Below, piece by piece: positions 46,597 to 55,039 of a DNA stretch of 64,000 bases. Below the pieces are notes generated by a model, which made no database searches, was not told the origin of the DNA, and worked only from the letters and a program-made list of their open reading frames with translations. The DNA lies in assembly GCA_001770725.1 (NCBI GenBank), contig MERU01000013.1:89977-153976 (forward strand), in the 5' to 3' direction. The translations under genes and the position numbers were made by a program. Within the stretch, counting starts at the first letter, position 1, and every line of letters starts with the position of its first letter. The stretch comes from Burkholderiales bacterium RIFCSPHIGHO2_01_FULL_63_240 (GTDB lineage Bacteria > Pseudomonadota > Gammaproteobacteria > Burkholderiales > Burkholderiaceae_C).

Positions 46597-47541
46597 TCAG
46601 CCTTCGGTGCGCGGCGGGCGCGGCGCGCCTTCGCGACGGGGACCGCCACGGCGCTGCTCACCCTGGCCGCCTTCGCGGCGTGGGCCTTGCCCCTGGCCCG
46701 GGCCACGCGGGCCTTGACCAGCGCCAGGGCCACGGCCGCCGCGGTCGTCGCGTCGGCCACCTTCGGCGCGGCGGTCACCGCGGCCATCGCCGCGCTGATC
46801 CCCTCGCGGGCCACCACGGTGGTCAGGGCGACCAGCAGGACGTGGGCGGGCCGCATCTTCGGCCGCTTCGGCGCGGGCCTGGGCCAGCAAGGCGTCGAGC
46901 TGATCGGGTGCGATGCCCTTGAGCGCGCAGAAGTTGGCGGCCGTCAGCTTGGTGGTCTCGAAGCCGCGCAGCAAGGCGGAGCGCTCGCGGCGGCCGGCTT
47001 CTTCCTGCTCGCGCTTGGCCTGCTGGTTGCCACGGCGGCGGGCCAGCTCTTCCAGCGCCACCTGGCGGTGTTCTTCGGAGAACTCACCCGCCGGGTTGCC
47101 ATCGAGGTCAAAGCGCTGCTTGGCCTTCGAGGCAGCGATCAGGTAGGACGTGGTGCCGGTGTGGCGGCGCAGGAAGGCCGACAGCACCTGCTTGGTGAAC
47201 ACGCCCGGGGCGCGCTCCTGGATGTCGGCCTGGATGCGCAGCTTCAGCGGCTTGGGCTCGCCACGGAACAGCGCCGGGAAGAGCTCGGCCAGGCGGGCCT
47301 TGGTGTCGGCCACGCTGGGCTCGCCAGCCTGGGCGGCTTGAGCGGGCTGAGTGGACAGGCTGGCTTGAGCAACGGCTGCATCCACATCGCTTGCAGATGC
47401 CACGGTCTCGGGCGCACCGTCCGCTGCATTTTCTGCTGCACCTTCGCTGGTCACAGCATTCACGCCTTCGGGCTGCGGCGCTGCGGCCACGGGGGCGGCA
47501 GGCAGTTGGTCGTCGGGCTGGTTCTCGGGGGTGGCAGACAT
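46597..47541 (-). CDS. ProQ/FinO-domain RNA-binding protein with RGG-rich tail
   Basis: 314 residues. An N-terminal Ala/Pro/Glu-rich linker covers about 80 residues. The FinO-like domain follows (ADTKARLAELFPALFRG, PLKLRIQADIQE, FTKQVLSAFLRRHTGTTSYL). The C-terminus of about 80 residues is dense in RGG/RGD/GR repeats (DHRGGPRGDQRGDGRG), probably nonspecific RNA-binding and disordered. ProQ-like proteins stabilise sRNAs and mRNA 3' ends. It is longer than E. coli ProQ because of the linker and tail. Its stop abuts the CoA-transferase stop. Confidence 0.9.
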   Translation of the reverse strand: MSATPENQPDDQLPAAPVAAAPQPEGVNAVTSEGAAENAADGAPETVASASDVDAAVAQASLSTQPAQAAQAGEPSVADTKARLAELFPALFRGEPKPLKLRIQADIQERAPGVFTKQVLSAFLRRHTGTTSYLIAASKAKQRFDLDGNPAGEFSEEHRQVALEELARRRGNQQAKREQEEAGRRERSALLRGFETTKLTAANFCALKGIAPDQLDALLAQARAEAAEDAARPRPAGRPDHRGGPRGDQRGDGRGDRRAEGGRRDDRGGRGPGAGQGPRGPGQGQGPRREGGQGEQRRGGPRREGAPRPPRTEG

Positions 47542-47591
47542 GGGTGCGCGCAAAAGGTCTAAACCCGCATTGTCGCGCGCTTCGGCCTTTT

Positions 47592-48962
47592 TCAGAACAC
47601 CCGCGCCAGCAAGGCCCCTTCGTAACGCGCCTCCAGCGGGATGCGCACGTGCAACGGGCTGCCCGGCGCGGCCGTGATCGGCTCGCCATCGAGGTTGCGC
47701 ATGTTCTCCAGCTTGATCGTCTGGTTGCCGAAGGGGTGGATCACCTCGATGGTGTCGCCCACGTCGAAGCGGTTTTTCACCACCACCTCGGCCCAGCCTT
47801 CGGCCACGCCCTTGACCTCGCCGCAGAACTGGCTGCGGTTGAACTCGGAGTGGCCGGTGATGTAGTTCTGGTAGTCCTGCGCGGGGCGGCGCTCCAGGAA
47901 GCCCGAGGTGTAGCCGCGGCTGGCCAGGCCTTCGAGCTGGATGAGCAGGTCGCGGTTGAAGGGCCGGCCAGCGGCCGCGTCGTCGATGGCGTGGCGGTAG
48001 ACCTGGGCCACGCGCGCCACGTAGTACAGCGACTTGGTGCGGCCTTCGACCTTGAGCGAGTCGACACCGATCTTGGCCAGGCGCTCGACGTGCTCGACGG
48101 CGCGCAGGTCCTTCGAGTTCATGATGTAGGTGCCGTGCTCGTCTTCCATGATGGGCATGAGCTCGCCGGGGCGCTCGGTCTCTTCGATCAGGTAGACGTT
48201 GTCGGCGGCGGGGTGGCGCTTGCCGTCGCCACAGGCGCTGGGCGCAAAAGCCGCGGCCTGCGCATCGGCCTGCTCCTGCTCGAAGTTGAAGACACCTTCG
48301 AGCTTGATGGGGATGGCCTCGCCGCTGTCGGACTGTTCGGTGGCCGATTGCGTCTTGTAGTTCCAGCGGCAGGCGTTGGTGCAGGTGCCCTGGTTGGGGT
48401 CGCGCCGGTTGAAGTAGCCCGACAGCAGGCAGCGGCCGGAGTAGGCGATGCACAGCGCGCCGTGCACGAAGACCTCGATCTCCATGTCGGGGCATTCCTG
48501 GCGGATCTTCTCGATTTCGTCGAGGCTGAGTTCGCGCGAGAGGATGATGCGCTGCACGCCCATCTTCTGCCAGAACTTGACGGTGGCGAAGTTGGTGGTG
48601 TTGGCCTGCACCGAGAGGTGGATGGGCACCTCGGGCCACTTCTCGCGCACCATCATGATCAGGCCGGGGTCGGCCATGATGATGCCGTCGGGCTTCATCT
48701 CGATGATGGGCTCGATGTCGCGCAGGTAGGTGCGGATCTTGTCGTTGTGCGCGATCAGGTTGCTGGTGACGTACAGCTTCTTGCCGCGTTGTTTGGCCTC
48801 GCTGATGCCTTGAGCGAGCTGCTCGATCTTGAATTCGTTGTTGCGCGCGCGCAGGGAGTAGCGCGGCTGGCCGGCGTAGACGGCGTCGGCGCCGAAGTCG
48901 TAAGCGGCGCGCATCTTCTCGAGCGAGCCGGCGGGCAAAAGCAGTTCAGGGGTGCGGGGCAT
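47592..48962 (-). CDS. U32-family protein, TrhP/YegQ-like
   Basis: 456 residues, about the length of E. coli TrhP (YegQ, 453), which hydroxylates uridine 34 of some tRNAs together with iron-sulphur proteins. The U32 signature is clear: FVHGALCIAYSGRCLLSG, then QGTCTNACRWNY, giving the Cys set for a Fe-S cluster. The N-terminus LLLPAGSLEKMRAAYDFGAD is family-typical. No protease activity is expected. The start is the ATG giving MPRTPELL; an in-frame ATG 24 bp upstream is possible. Its 5' end lies 87 bp from the TetR gene end. Confidence 0.85.
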   Translation of the reverse strand: MPRTPELLLPAGSLEKMRAAYDFGADAVYAGQPRYSLRARNNEFKIEQLAQGISEAKQRGKKLYVTSNLIAHNDKIRTYLRDIEPIIEMKPDGIIMADPGLIMMVREKWPEVPIHLSVQANTTNFATVKFWQKMGVQRIILSRELSLDEIEKIRQECPDMEIEVFVHGALCIAYSGRCLLSGYFNRRDPNQGTCTNACRWNYKTQSATEQSDSGEAIPIKLEGVFNFEQEQADAQAAAFAPSACGDGKRHPAADNVYLIEETERPGELMPIMEDEHGTYIMNSKDLRAVEHVERLAKIGVDSLKVEGRTKSLYYVARVAQVYRHAIDDAAAGRPFNRDLLIQLEGLASRGYTSGFLERRPAQDYQNYITGHSEFNRSQFCGEVKGVAEGWAEVVVKNRFDVGDTIEVIHPFGNQTIKLENMRNLDGEPITAAPGSPLHVRIPLEARYEGALLARVF

Positions 48963-49049
48963 GGGCGAGATTGTGCCGCGCCCCATGGCCCCAGGTCACG
49001 TGGGGGCATCTCGCCGGGCGAAACAGCGCCCCATGGCGCTCAACGGCGC

Positions 49050-49709
49050 TCAGCCGCTCCGGGGCGGAAACCGGTGCGCCAGGCCCGCGCAGAGCACGTC
49101 CAGCATGGCTTCGAGGTGCAGGTCGGTCGGCATGCTGGGCACCCAGTTGTCGTCCTCGCCCATGACCAGCAGGCGCGCCGTCAGGCCGTGGATGCCTTCC
49201 CACAGGATCTGCACCATCAGCTCGATGTCTTGCGGCCGGTCCGAGAGCAGGCCCATCCGGGCCGCCTCGCTGACCAGCAGGCGGCCGGCGGCGTAGGGGT
49301 CCTGCGCCGGGTTGCCGTGCTGCACGCGCGCGGCCTCGTTGGGGGCATGCGGGCGCCGCGTCATGAAGACGAAGGCGTATTCGTCGGGGTGGTCGATGCC
49401 GAACTTCACGTAGGCACGGCCCATGGCGCGCAGGCGCGGCCAGCCCGGCTCGGCCTGCTCCACGGCCTGCGTGATGGTGCGCGTGAGCTCGAGCAGGTCT
49501 TCGTCCATGGCCTGCGTGATCAGCGCGGCCTTGTCGCCAAAGAGGGTGTAGACGACGGTGGTGGAGTAGCCCGCCAGCTCGGCGACCTTGCGCAGCGAGA
49601 TCTCGCCCATGCCGCCCTTGCGGATGAGCTTGCGCACGATCTTGATGATGGCCTTGCGGCGCTGCTCGGCCTCGCGGGCCTTGCGCTGCTCGGTGGGGGT
49701 CAGGGACAC
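49050..49709 (-). CDS. TetR-family transcriptional repressor
   Basis: 219 residues. The N-terminal HTH (about 20-70) has IIKIVRKLIRKGGMGEISLRKVAELAGYSTTVVYTLFGDK. The helical ligand-binding C-terminal domain matches the TetR_C_33 or similar group (FGIDHPDEYAFVF is typical). Divergent from the four-gene cytochrome/oxidase/PLP/ceramidase operon, with a palindromic operator in the 102-bp gap. The inducer is probably a lipid or amino-alcohol related to the operon substrate, by inference. Confidence 0.92.
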   Translation of the reverse strand: MSLTPTEQRKAREAEQRRKAIIKIVRKLIRKGGMGEISLRKVAELAGYSTTVVYTLFGDKAALITQAMDEDLLELTRTITQAVEQAEPGWPRLRAMGRAYVKFGIDHPDEYAFVFMTRRPHAPNEAARVQHGNPAQDPYAAGRLLVSEAARMGLLSDRPQDIELMVQILWEGIHGLTARLLVMGEDDNWVPSMPTDLHLEAMLDVLCAGLAHRFPPRSG

Positions 49710-49774
49710 GGACCGCTTCTTTCGCAGGTTCAGGGTTTGCCTGAGTCGGCACGACTGTGGGATGAGCGTATCTT

Positions 49775-49804
49775 AATAACACTGTTATTTTTCATGTCAG
49801 TGTT
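49775..49804. promoter_or_regulatory. TetR operator in the divergent promoter
   Basis: Palindrome AATAAC-ACT-GTTATT (49775-49789) overlaps a wider dyad AACACTG - 13 nt - CAGTGTT (49778-49804). The AT-rich block is the only such sequence between the TetR gene and the cytochrome gene and would cover both promoters. Confidence 0.7.
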
Positions 49805-49811
49805 TCAGTAA

Positions 49812-50180
49812 ATGTCCTTGTTTCGTCAAACCCGCCTCGTCGCTGGACTGGGCCTGCTGCTCGCGCTTGGCGCCTGCCAGGAGCGGTCGCCCACGCCGCC
49901 CGCCGACGCGGACGTGCTCGCCGCCGAAGCCCTGCGCCCTGCCCGGCCCGAGCTGGCCGCCATCTACGAGCGCAGCTGCATGGCCTGCCACGGCGTGCGC
50001 AGCGCGGCGCCCCTGACGGGCCACGGCCCCTCCTGGCAACCCCGCCTGGCCCAGGGCATGGACACCCTGCTGAAACACACCCGCGAAGGCCTGCGCGGCA
50101 TGCCGGCCATGGGCCTGTGCCCCGACTGCGGCGAGCAGGACTTGCGCGACCTCATCTCCTTCATGAGCACACCTCGATGA
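49812..50180 (+). CDS. Small c-type cytochrome lipoprotein
   Basis: 122 residues. The lipobox LALGAC suggests a lipid-anchored periplasmic protein. One heme-binding motif CMACH is followed by a Met-containing MPAMGLCPDCG segment that could hold the axial Met and an extra Cys pair. It resembles cytochrome c5 / short class I cytochromes. It is the first gene of the TetR-controlled operon; its stop overlaps the oxidase ATG (ATGA). It probably takes electrons from the FAD oxidase next door. Confidence 0.88.
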   Translation: MSLFRQTRLVAGLGLLLALGACQERSPTPPADADVLAAEALRPARPELAAIYERSCMACHGVRSAAPLTGHGPSWQPRLAQGMDTLLKHTREGLRGMPAMGLCPDCGEQDLRDLISFMSTPR

Positions 50181-51601
50181 GCCAAGCACCCGCTGCCTCC
50201 CGTTCCACCACGCGGCGCCAGCTGCTGACCGGCACCGCCGCCCTGGCCCTGTTCGACGCCCTGCGTGGCGGCACGCTGGCGCAGCTGGTGCTGCCCGGTG
50301 CACAGGCGCAGACACAGGCCCCATCGACGCAACGCCGCTGGCAGAACTGGTCGGGCCTGCAGCAGGCCACGCCCGCGAACTGGGCCACACCGGCCAGCGA
50401 AGCGGAGCTGCAGCAGCTGCTGCGGGGCACGAAAGGCGAGGTGCGCCCAGCGGGCTCGGGCCACTCCTTCACCGCCCTGGTGCCCACCCAAGCCACGCTG
50501 GTCTCGCTCGACCGCCTGGCCAGCGTCGTGAACATCGACAAAGCCGCCATGACGGTCACCGCTCAGGCGGGCATGCGCATCGGCGCCCTGGCCCGCGCGC
50601 TGGACACCCAGGGCCTGGCCCTGCGCAACCAGCCCGACGTGGACGTGCAGACCCTGGCAGGCGCCATCTCGACCGGCACGCACGGCACCGGCGCGCAGCT
50701 GCCAGCGCTGCACGACGACGTCGTCGCCATGCGACTGGTCAAGCCCGATGGCGAGGTCGTCGAGGTCCGCGCCGACCAGGACCCCGACCTGATGGCCGCC
50801 GCACGCGTCTCGCTGGGCAGCCTGGGTTTCATCACGCAGGTGACGGTGCGCGTGGTGCCGGCTTTCAACCTCGCGCGCCACGTCTGGCTGCAGCCCCTGG
50901 ACAGCCTGATCAACGAGGCGCCCAGGCTGGCTGCCCAGCACCGCCACTTCGAGTTCTACGTGCTGCCGCACACGGGCTACGCCGCCGGCATCCGCCACGA
51001 CGTGTACACGGGCCAGGACCTGATGCTGCCCAAGCCCGGCGACGAGGACGTGCTCGGCGACCTCAAGAAGCTGCGCGACTGGCTGGGGCGCTTTCCGAAG
51101 CTGCGCCGCTGGGCCGCGCAGCAGGCCATCGACCCGGACATGACGGAAGCGGCGCGCCACCGCTCCTTCAGGCTGCTGTCTTCCGTGCGCCCCACACGCT
51201 TCAACGAGACCGAGTGGCACCTGCCGCGCGAACGCGCGCTCACCTGCCTGCGCGAGGTCGTGGCCAAGCTCGAGTCGCGCAACGAGGTCTTCTTCCCGCT
51301 GGAGTTCCGCTTCATCCGCCGCGACGAGGCCTGGCTGAGCCCCTTTCACAACCGCGACTGCTGCTCGATCGCCGTGCACGCCGCCGCCGATGAAGCCTGG
51401 CAGTACCTCATCGACGACTTCGCCCCGATCTTTCGCGCGCACCAGGGCCGCCCGCACTGGGGCAAGCTGCACCGCCTGGGCGAGGCCGAGCTGTCGAAGG
51501 CGTACCCGCGCTGGGCCGACTTCCAGGCCGTGCGCCGCCGCTTCGACCCGCAGGGCCGCCTGCTCAACGACCACCTGCGCCAGGTGTTCGGCCAGGCCTG
51601 A
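50177..51601 (+). CDS. Tat-exported FAD-linked oxidase/dehydrogenase (D-arabinono-lactone oxidase type)
   Basis: 474 residues. The Tat signal is STTRRQLLTGTAALALF. The FAD-binding domain of the VAO/PCMH family carries GSGHSFTALV; His96 is placed to hold FAD covalently, as in aldonolactone oxidases and alditol oxidases. A C-terminal ALO domain follows (FPLEFRFIRRDEAWLSPF, HWGKLHRLG, QGRLLNDHL). The substrate is a sugar lactone, alditol or other hydroxy compound. The ATG overlaps the cytochrome stop by 4 bp. Periplasmic; with the cytochrome it would act as a dehydrogenase rather than an O2 oxidase. Confidence 0.88.
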   Translation: MSQAPAASRSTTRRQLLTGTAALALFDALRGGTLAQLVLPGAQAQTQAPSTQRRWQNWSGLQQATPANWATPASEAELQQLLRGTKGEVRPAGSGHSFTALVPTQATLVSLDRLASVVNIDKAAMTVTAQAGMRIGALARALDTQGLALRNQPDVDVQTLAGAISTGTHGTGAQLPALHDDVVAMRLVKPDGEVVEVRADQDPDLMAAARVSLGSLGFITQVTVRVVPAFNLARHVWLQPLDSLINEAPRLAAQHRHFEFYVLPHTGYAAGIRHDVYTGQDLMLPKPGDEDVLGDLKKLRDWLGRFPKLRRWAAQQAIDPDMTEAARHRSFRLLSSVRPTRFNETEWHLPRERALTCLREVVAKLESRNEVFFPLEFRFIRRDEAWLSPFHNRDCCSIAVHAAADEAWQYLIDDFAPIFRAHQGRPHWGKLHRLGEAELSKAYPRWADFQAVRRRFDPQGRLLNDHLRQVFGQA

Positions 51602-51613
51602 GGCAGCATCGAC

Positions 51614-52894
51614 ATGGCTTTGCTGAACCGACGTCAATGGCTGGGCCTGGCCGCACTCGCGGGCGGGGCCACCGCTTTGTCGCTGCGCCCCGCTGAAATC
51701 GGCGCGCCTCACAGCGCCTTCTTCGCGCGCCTGAGCAAGGCCCTGCGCGAGGCCGGCCTGAACCAGCCCACCCTGGTCATCGACCGCGAGCGCCTGCACG
51801 CCAATGCCCGACGCGTGCGCGCCAACCTCGCCCCCGGCCTGGCGCTGCGGCTGGTCAACAAATCCCTGCCCAGCCTGCCCCTGCTCGACGAGGTGGCGCG
51901 CTTGACGGGCACGCATCGGCAGATGGTCTTCAACCAGCCTTACCTGCGTTTGCTGGCCGAACAGCGGCCCGACAGCGACGTGCTGCTGGGCAAGCCCTTC
52001 CCCGTGGCCGCGGCGGCGCAGCTGCTGGCCCAGCCGCCTCGCAGCGGCTTCGACGTGCCCAGGCAGGTGCAGTGGCTGGTCGATTCGCCCGAGCGGCTGG
52101 CGCAGTACCGCGACCTGGCCCGCGGCCAGCAGGTGGCGCTGCGCATCAACCTCGAGATCGACGTGGGCCTTCACCGAGGCGGCCTGCCCGATGCCGCCGC
52201 GCTTGAGCAGGTGATCGCCTTGCTGCGCGAAGAGCCGCGCCTGCACTGGTCGGGCCTGATGGGCTACGACGCGCACACCGAGAAGATCCCCGACGTCGCC
52301 GGCTCGCGCGAACGCGCACGCGCCCACGTGCTGAGCACCTACCGCGAGCACCTCGCGGCCCTGCGCGCCAGCGGCCAGACGCCCGTCGATGGCGTGCTCA
52401 CGCTCAACACCGGTGGCTCGCCCACCTACCGCCTTCACCGCGCCGATGGGCCGGCCAACGAGGTGGCCGTGGGCTCGGCCCTCGTCAAGCCCACCGACTT
52501 CGACACGCCCCTGCTGGCCGACCTGCAAGCCGCCGCCTGGATCGCCACCCCGGTGCTCAAGGTGCAGGGCTTCCTCGCGCCGAACGGGGTCGAGCCCCTG
52601 GGCCAGGCCGCGCAGCTGTGGGACCGCAACCAGCGCACCGCCCACTTCATCCACGGCGGCCACTGGCTGGCACGCCCGGCGTCGCCCGAAGGGCTGCAGG
52701 CCAGCGGCCTGATCGGGCCCTCGTCGAACCAGCAGCTTTTCCTGGGTTCGGGCCGGCAAGGCCTTCGGCCCGACGACCTCGTCTTCTTGCGCCCGACGCA
52801 AAGCGAGGCGGTGCTCCAGCAATTCGGCGACATCGCCGTGGTCGAAGGCGACCGCGTGGTCGCGATGTGGCCGGTGTTCCCGGCGCGCGGATGA
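51614..52894 (+). CDS. Tat-exported PLP enzyme, alanine-racemase N-domain / D-threonine-aldolase-like
   Basis: 426 residues. The N-terminus NRRQWLGLAALAGGATAL looks like a Tat signal. The PLP-binding barrel has the Schiff-base Lys in LRLVNKSLPS, and the DSD1-like C-terminal domain has HFIHGGHWLA and DDLVFLRPTQSEAVLQQFGDI. The family includes D-threonine and D-serine lyases and unassigned enzymes. In Mycobacterium tuberculosis a similar gene (Rv1769) lies near a gulono-lactone dehydrogenase (Rv1771), mirroring the pairing here. Activity on a beta-hydroxy amino compound is an inference. 12 bp after the oxidase stop. Confidence 0.8.
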   Translation: MALLNRRQWLGLAALAGGATALSLRPAEIGAPHSAFFARLSKALREAGLNQPTLVIDRERLHANARRVRANLAPGLALRLVNKSLPSLPLLDEVARLTGTHRQMVFNQPYLRLLAEQRPDSDVLLGKPFPVAAAAQLLAQPPRSGFDVPRQVQWLVDSPERLAQYRDLARGQQVALRINLEIDVGLHRGGLPDAAALEQVIALLREEPRLHWSGLMGYDAHTEKIPDVAGSRERARAHVLSTYREHLAALRASGQTPVDGVLTLNTGGSPTYRLHRADGPANEVAVGSALVKPTDFDTPLLADLQAAAWIATPVLKVQGFLAPNGVEPLGQAAQLWDRNQRTAHFIHGGHWLARPASPEGLQASGLIGPSSNQQLFLGSGRQGLRPDDLVFLRPTQSEAVLQQFGDIAVVEGDRVVAMWPVFPARG

Positions 52895-52898
52895 AACC

Positions 52899-54920
52899 AT
52901 GAAGAGAACCAAACTCCAGATGTCCGCGCTGATGCTGGCCGCCGCCGCGCAGCTCGCCTTCGCACCACGCGCGAAGGGCGCCGACGCACCCGGCTGGCGC
53001 GTGGGCGTCGGCATGAGCGACGTCACCGGCGAGGCGGCCGAGGTCGGCATGATGGGCTATGCCGAGCTGACGCAAAAAACCAGCGGCATCCACCAGCGCC
53101 TGCGCGCCCGCGCCTTCATCACCGAGGACTTGCGCACGCAGCGCTCGGCCGTCATCGTGGTCACCGACACGGGCCTGGTGACGCAGGCCGTGCACCAGGC
53201 CGTGATGAAGCGCCTGGCCGCGAAATTCGGCGATCGCTACACCGAGCGCAACGTCATGCTCACGGCCACGCACACCCACGCCGGTCCCGGTGGCTACTCT
53301 CACCACGCGCTCTACAACATCACCATCCTGGGCTTTCAGCAGCGCACCTTCAACGCCATCGTCGACGGCATCGTCGAAGCCATCGAGCGGGCGCACGCAC
53401 GGCTCGCACCCGGCGAGGTGCGCCTGAACCAGGGCGAGCTCACCAACGCCAGCCGCAACCGCTCGCCACTGGCCTTTCGCCTCAACGCCGCCGAAGACCG
53501 CGCCCACTTCCCGCAGGAGATCGACCCGCTGATGACGGTGTTGAGCTTCCGCCAGGCCGGCCAGGACATCGGTGCGCTGAGCTTCTTTGCCACGCACGGC
53601 ACCAGCATGACCAAGCACAACACCCTCATCAGTGGTGACAACAAGGGCTATGCGGCCTGGCACTGGGAGCACGACGTCGCCGGCGTTCAGCACCTGCACG
53701 ACACGCAGCCCTTCGTGGCCGGCTTCGCGCAGACCAACCCTGGCGACCTCACGCCCAACCTCAACGCCAAGCCCGGCAGCGGCCCCACCGAAGACGAGTT
53801 CGAGAACACGCGCCTCATCGGCCTGCGCCAGGCCGACAAGGCCGTGGCGCTGTCTCAGAAGGCCAGCGAAGCCCTGGGCGGCGACATCGACTCGCGCATG
53901 CGCTACGTGGACATGAGCCGCGTGCAGGTCAGCGGCGCCTACACCCCTGACGGCAAGCCGATGAAGACCTGCCCGGCCGCCCTCGGCAGCAGCTTTGCCG
54001 CCGGCAGCACCGAAGACGGCCCCGGCCCCGGCATCGCGAAAGAAGGCCAGCCCAACCCCTTCCTGACGGCCGTCGGCGGCCTGGTCTTCTGGCCCTCGGC
54101 CACGCTGCGCGAATGCCATGGCGTCAAGGAGGTCGTCATCCCCGTGGGCAACATGAAGCCCCATCCCTGGTCGCCGGAGGTGCTGCCCCTGCAGGTGATC
54201 AAGATCGGCTCCATCGCCTTCGCCGGCCTGCCCGCCGAGCCCACGATGATGTCGGGCTGGCGCATCCGCAAGCAGCTGGCGCGCACGCTGGGCATGGACA
54301 CCAGCCGCGTCATCGTGGTCGGCTACAGCAACGCCTACACGCAGTACGTGACCACCCCCGAGGAATACAGCTTGCAGGACTACGAGGGCGGCAGCACGCT
54401 GTTCGGCCCCGCCACCCAGCCGGCCTACACGCAGGAGCTCGACAAGCTCGCCCAGGACCTGGCCTTGGGACGCCCCAGCGCCAACACCCTGACACCGCGC
54501 GACCTCAGCCAGAGTCAGCTCAACTTCCAGCCCGGCGTGGTGCTCGACCTGCCCGCGCTCGGCAAGCGCTTCGGCCAGGTGCTGCTCGAGCCCCAAGCCA
54601 GCTACACCGCTGGCCAGACGGTCAGCGTGCGCTTTCAGACCGGGCACCCCAAGAACAACCTTCGGCGCAACGGCAGCTTCCTGCTGGTGCAGCGGTGGAA
54701 CGGCCAGGCCTGGCAGACCATCGCCGACGACAGCGACTGGGCCACGCGCTATCGTTGGCGTCGCACGCTGGGGGCCGAGTCGGTGGCCGACATCGACTGG
54801 GCCATCCCGGCGGGTGCGGCCAGGGGACGCCACCGCATCGTCCACCTGGGCGATGCCAGGAACCTGCTCGGCCAGGTCAGCGCCTTCAGCGGCCAGACGC
54901 GCGAGTTCGAAGTGCGCTGA
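52899..54920 (+). CDS. Neutral ceramidase family protein
   Basis: 673 residues. The Sec signal peptide (SALMLAAAAQLAFA) shows export. It aligns with Pseudomonas neutral ceramidase across the full length: zinc motifs GMMGYAE and TATHTHAGPGGYSHH, FFATHGTSM, GSGPTEDEFENTRLIGLRQ, AGSTEDGPGPG, GYSNAYTQYVTT and the C-terminal beta domain starting VSVRFQTGHPKN. The expected reaction is ceramide to sphingosine plus fatty acid. The nucleophile position (Ser in NxGxxSPN, Ser274 in Pseudomonas) is Thr285 here (NPGDLTPN). Only 4 bp after the PLP gene stop, so it is the last gene of the operon. Activity needs checking because of the Ser-to-Thr change. Confidence 0.92.
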   Translation: MKRTKLQMSALMLAAAAQLAFAPRAKGADAPGWRVGVGMSDVTGEAAEVGMMGYAELTQKTSGIHQRLRARAFITEDLRTQRSAVIVVTDTGLVTQAVHQAVMKRLAAKFGDRYTERNVMLTATHTHAGPGGYSHHALYNITILGFQQRTFNAIVDGIVEAIERAHARLAPGEVRLNQGELTNASRNRSPLAFRLNAAEDRAHFPQEIDPLMTVLSFRQAGQDIGALSFFATHGTSMTKHNTLISGDNKGYAAWHWEHDVAGVQHLHDTQPFVAGFAQTNPGDLTPNLNAKPGSGPTEDEFENTRLIGLRQADKAVALSQKASEALGGDIDSRMRYVDMSRVQVSGAYTPDGKPMKTCPAALGSSFAAGSTEDGPGPGIAKEGQPNPFLTAVGGLVFWPSATLRECHGVKEVVIPVGNMKPHPWSPEVLPLQVIKIGSIAFAGLPAEPTMMSGWRIRKQLARTLGMDTSRVIVVGYSNAYTQYVTTPEEYSLQDYEGGSTLFGPATQPAYTQELDKLAQDLALGRPSANTLTPRDLSQSQLNFQPGVVLDLPALGKRFGQVLLEPQASYTAGQTVSVRFQTGHPKNNLRRNGSFLLVQRWNGQAWQTIADDSDWATRYRWRRTLGAESVADIDWAIPAGAARGRHRIVHLGDARNLLGQVSAFSGQTREFEVR

Positions 54921-55039
54921 ACGCCCGCCGAATTTGTCACGCGCGCCGCCCCATCGCGTCGCCAAGGCACATCACCCCGGGCACGAAAGGGGCAAGCGAG
55001 GCCATACTGACCGATCCAGGAACCAGCGCCTTCGCACCC

